A stretch of DNA of 64,000 nt, taken from the NCBI RefSeq assembly GCF_021043365.1, contig NZ_JAJNDU010000004.1:62001-126000 (forward strand), read 5' to 3'. The notes beneath the pieces were generated by a model, which had not been told where the DNA came from, did not search any database, and was given only the letters and a program-made list of their open reading frames with translations. Both the position numbers and the translations under genes were made by a program. Positions 61,741-64,000 of this stretch are shown here, piece by piece (position 1 is the stretch's first letter; the number at the start of each line of letters is the position of its first letter). This stretch comes from Sphingomonas sp. IC-11 (GTDB lineage Bacteria; Pseudomonadota; Alphaproteobacteria; Sphingomonadales; Sphingomonadaceae).

Positions 61741-63249
61741 TTAATCTAAGGATTTGACGATCTCTTCGACCATCTTTTTGGCATCCGCGAGGAGCATCAT
61801 GGTGTTGTCGCGATAGAAGACCTCATTGTCGACGCCGGCATACCCAACCCCGCCCATAGAGCGTTTCACAAAGAGAACAGTCTTGGCCTTTTCGACATCA
61901 AGGACGGGCATTCCATAGATGGGTGACGACTTATCCGTCTTTGCAGCCGGGTTGGTCACGTCGTTTGCACCGATGACGAAGGCCACGTCGGTTTGCGAAA
62001 ATTCAGAGTTGATGTCTTCCAACTCGAACACTTCGTCATAGGGGACGTTCGCCTCTGCCAGCAGCACGTTCATGTGACCCGGCATACGGCCCGCCACGGG
62101 GTGAATGGCATATTTTACGCGAACGCCATGCTCCTTCAGCTTGTCTCCCATCTCACGCAGGGCGTGCTGCGCCTGAGCTACCGCCATGCCATAGCCGGGC
62201 ACGATGATGACCTGTTCGGCCTGGCTCATCAGAAACGCGGCGTCTTCAGCAGAGCCACGCTTCCACGGGCGATCGATCTTCGCCGCACCGCCGCCGCTTG
62301 GCCCCGCTTCGGCGCCGAAACCGCCAGCGATGACGCTGATGAAGCTGCGGTTCATGGCGCGGCACATGATGTAGCTGAGGATCGCGCCCGACGAACCCAC
62401 CAGCGCGCCGGTGATGATCATTGCGGTGTTGTGCAGCGTGAAGCCCATCGCCGCCGCTGCCCAGCCGGAATAGCTGTTCAGCATGGAAACGACGACCGGC
62501 ATGTCTGCGCCGCCGATCGGGATGATCAGCAGGAAGCCGATGGCAAAGGAAAGCGCGACGACGATCCAGAAATCGAGTGGCGACTGCGTCAGCCAGAAAG
62601 AGAAGGAGAACCAGGCGATCATCAGCGCCACGCCAAGGTTGATCGCATGGCGCGCCGGCAACATGATCGGTGCGCCGCCCATGTTGCCGTTCAGCTTCAG
62701 GAAGGCGATGACGGAGCCGGAGAAGGTGATCGCACCGATGGCGACGCCCAGGATCATCTCGATCCGGCTCACACCGTGAATGGCGGCAAACGGCGCGCCG
62801 ATCAGCGGCGTGACGACATCCGCGATGCCGAACGCCACCGGGTTTAGGAAAGCGGCGATGGCAACCAGCACCGCGGCCATGCCGACAAGGCTGTGAAATG
62901 CGGCAACCAGCTGCGGCATGGCCGTCATGGCGATGCGCCGTGCCGTGACGATACCGATTACGGCACCGATGCCAATGGCGGCCAGGATCTGGAACACTGC
63001 CAGCGAATCAACCCGCTGCAACAGCGCCGCATAGTCGTAGCCAGCGACTTCACCCACCGCGAGAACGGGCGTTACCGGAACGTGAGTGGCAAGCGTCGTG
63101 ACCACGGCGATGGCCATGCCGATCATGCCGTAGCGATTGCCGCGACGGCTGCTTTCGGGGCTGGAAAGGCCTCGAAGGGCGAGAATGAAGCACACGCCCG
63201 ATATCAGGTAGGCGAGCGCTACCCAGGGATTGTCCGCGACGTGTTCCAC
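61741..63249 (-). CDS. pntB: NAD(P) transhydrogenase beta subunit
   Basis: This 502-residue proton-pumping transhydrogenase beta subunit would make NADPH from NADH using the proton gradient. The N-terminal half (domain II) has about eight helices, including PVTPVLAVGEVAGYD. The C-terminal NADP-binding domain III has VIIVPGYGMAVAQAQHALREM, AIHPVAGRMPGHMNVLLAEA and GANDVTNPAAK. The GTG start follows AGAGGATA. It is the last gene of a three-gene pnt operon (pntAa, pntAb, pntB), the split form common in alphaproteobacteria. Confidence 0.97.
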   Translation of the reverse strand: MEHVADNPWVALAYLISGVCFILALRGLSSPESSRRGNRYGMIGMAIAVVTTLATHVPVTPVLAVGEVAGYDYAALLQRVDSLAVFQILAAIGIGAVIGIVTARRIAMTAMPQLVAAFHSLVGMAAVLVAIAAFLNPVAFGIADVVTPLIGAPFAAIHGVSRIEMILGVAIGAITFSGSVIAFLKLNGNMGGAPIMLPARHAINLGVALMIAWFSFSFWLTQSPLDFWIVVALSFAIGFLLIIPIGGADMPVVVSMLNSYSGWAAAAMGFTLHNTAMIITGALVGSSGAILSYIMCRAMNRSFISVIAGGFGAEAGPSGGGAAKIDRPWKRGSAEDAAFLMSQAEQVIIVPGYGMAVAQAQHALREMGDKLKEHGVRVKYAIHPVAGRMPGHMNVLLAEANVPYDEVFELEDINSEFSQTDVAFVIGANDVTNPAAKTDKSSPIYGMPVLDVEKAKTVLFVKRSMGGVGYAGVDNEVFYRDNTMMLLADAKKMVEEIVKSLD

Positions 63250-63346
63250 TATCCTCTTCCCCCTATCCGTCTTCCGGCGAGCGCCGGATCACCCTTTTGC
63301 GGGCGCCACTTCGCGTTCCCCGGCCGGTGCCGGGCAACGCCAGCGA

Positions 63347-63646
63347 TCAGTGCTTGGCCGCTGCGGGCCGTTCCTTCTTCTTGTACATCGCCAGCATGCG
63401 CTGGGTGACGGCGAAACCGCCGAAGATATTGATGCTGGCGAGCACGACGCCCAGCAGGCCGAGCCACTTGGCACTCGCCGAGCCGCTGGCGGCCGCAGCG
63501 ATCAATGCACCGACGATGATGACGCTGGAGATCGCATTGGTAACCGCCATCAGCGGCGTGTGGAGCGCCGGGGTGACCGACCAAACCACGAAATAGCCGA
63601 CGAAACACGCCAGCACGAAGATCGACAGGATCGCGATGAAGCTCAA
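63347..63646 (-). CDS. pntAb: NAD(P) transhydrogenase subunit alpha part 2 (membrane)
   Basis: This 99-residue membrane subunit (domain IIa) has four helices: LSFIAILSIFVLACFVGYFV, WSVTPALHTPLMAVTNAI, SSVIIVGALIAAA and LGLLGVVLASINIFGGFAVT. The frame is open to an ATG at 63739, but that would add a 31-residue basic lead not seen in the family. TTG 63646, directly after GAGGAGGGG, gives the usual length and is preferred. The region upstream holds repeats that could pair with the start (see findings). pntAa lies 126 bases upstream. Confidence 0.93.
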   Translation of the reverse strand: MSFIAILSIFVLACFVGYFVVWSVTPALHTPLMAVTNAISSVIIVGALIAAAASGSASAKWLGLLGVVLASINIFGGFAVTQRMLAMYKKKERPAAAKH

Positions 63647-63722
63647 CTTCCCCTCCTCACACGACGCGAATGTTGAGAAAGTTGAGACACCCGCGCGCTT
63701 TCTCTTCTTGCGCCTCAACTTT
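63642..63722 (-). promoter_or_regulatory. Possible mutually exclusive hairpins in the pntAb leader
   Basis: On the mRNA strand, segment A AAAGTTGAG (63722-63714) is fully complementary to segment B CTCAACTTT (63686-63678). Segment B can instead pair with segment C GAAGTTGAG (63650-63642), which contains the TTG start. A:B leaves the start free; B:C hides it. This is a pattern seen in the bases, with no evidence yet of use. Confidence 0.3.
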
Positions 63723-63772
63723 CGCCGCCCGCCGATCATCCCTGTGACCTAACGGCGGCGTGTAGGACAGCA

Positions 63773-64000
63773 TCAGGCGGTCAACAGCCGTTGATTGACG
63801 ACCTTGCCGTCCCGGGTCAGCCGAACCGCGTCACCGATTTCCTCGTCCAGCACCGGCCTGCCCTGTTCCTTGTCCCAGAAGGCGGACAGAAAGTTGAACA
63901 GATTGCGCGAGAACAAGGCCGAAGCGTCTGCCGCGAGGCGCGAGGGCACGTTGCGATGGCCGACAATCTTGACGCCGTGCTTCACGACGATTTCGCCGGC
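63773..64000 (-). CDS. pntAa: NAD(P) transhydrogenase subunit alpha part 1 (C-terminal fragment, cut by window edge)
   Basis: The open frame runs through the right edge, so only the last 75 residues are seen. They read AGEIVVKHGVKIVGHRN, then ALFSRNLFNFLSAFW and EEIGDAVRLTRDGK, as in the C-terminus of the soluble NAD-binding domain I of split PntAa. The first in-frame ATG on this side (63985) is internal. It is followed by pntAb and pntB in the same direction. Confidence 0.92.
   Translation of the reverse strand, partial: AGEIVVKHGVKIVGHRNVPSRLAADASALFSRNLFNFLSAFWDKEQGRPVLDEEIGDAVRLTRDGKVVNQRLLTA

Overview
The window looks like chromosomal DNA of a high-GC alphaproteobacterium of the Sphingomonadaceae type (Sphingomonas or a close relative). 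The evidence is the gene content: a split pntAa/pntAb/pntB transhydrogenase, a PaoABC-type aldehyde oxidoreductase, GumB/Wza-like export and BBP2-type outer-membrane barrel genes beside a Wzy operon, and compact, often overlapping gene order. This placement rests on protein character, not on a marker gene.

Layout. 1-11.7 kb is housekeeping: a membrane protein cut by the left edge, coaBC, a family-5-like uracil-DNA glycosylase, folK running into tRNA-Lys, paoABC, a DUF3861 protein, and the tesA / ybbA-ybbP group. 11.8-22.2 kb is a sugar-nucleotide and glycosyltransfer block: rfbF and rfbG (CDP-glucose to CDP-4-keto-6-deoxyglucose), an RfbH-like sugar 3-dehydratase without the usual iron-sulfur cysteines, a sugar C-methyltransferase and an SDR reductase/epimerase. 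These are followed by a GtrB-like polyprenyl-phosphate glycosyltransferase and a polytopic GT39-like transferase. 22.2-43.5 kb is a Wzx/Wzy-type surface-polysaccharide locus. The minus strand carries a beta-helix lyase, a barrel, Wza/GumB, Wzy, a DegT aminotransferase and a WbpM/PglF dehydratase. The plus strand carries a seven-gene overlapping operon (GT4, a GT4::phosphoglycosyl-transferase fusion, formyltransferase, PIG-L deacetylase, ATP-grasp ligase, HAD phosphatase, GT4). After these come a degenerate LuxR regulator, Wzx, an ExoP/Wzc-like kinase and a second degenerate LuxR regulator.

43.5-47.7 kb is one 1400-residue type I-secreted RTX protein with 14 repeats of about 57 residues, arranged 7 + 7. 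47.9-52.1 kb holds an FAD/NAD(P) oxidoreductase, an MpaB-like protein, a cytochrome P450 and a divergent TetR repressor with a clear operator. 52.1-64 kb holds a methyltransferase with a GT39-like protein, a CurA-like reductase, a CACHE-HAMP-PAS-GGDEF-EAL protein, tRNA-Arg, a small lipoprotein, a DUF2141 protein, tRNA-Val, a winged-helix regulator, and pntB, pntAb and the 3' part of pntAa.

The strongest leads are four. First, a branched deoxysugar pathway built around a cluster-less RfbH-like enzyme. Second, a bacillosamine-like pathway in which formyltransferase, PIG-L, ATP-grasp and HAD genes occupy the place of a PglD acetyltransferase. Third, the GT4::PGT fusion. Fourth, the 7 + 7 repeat RTX protein, which may be a double beta-propeller.
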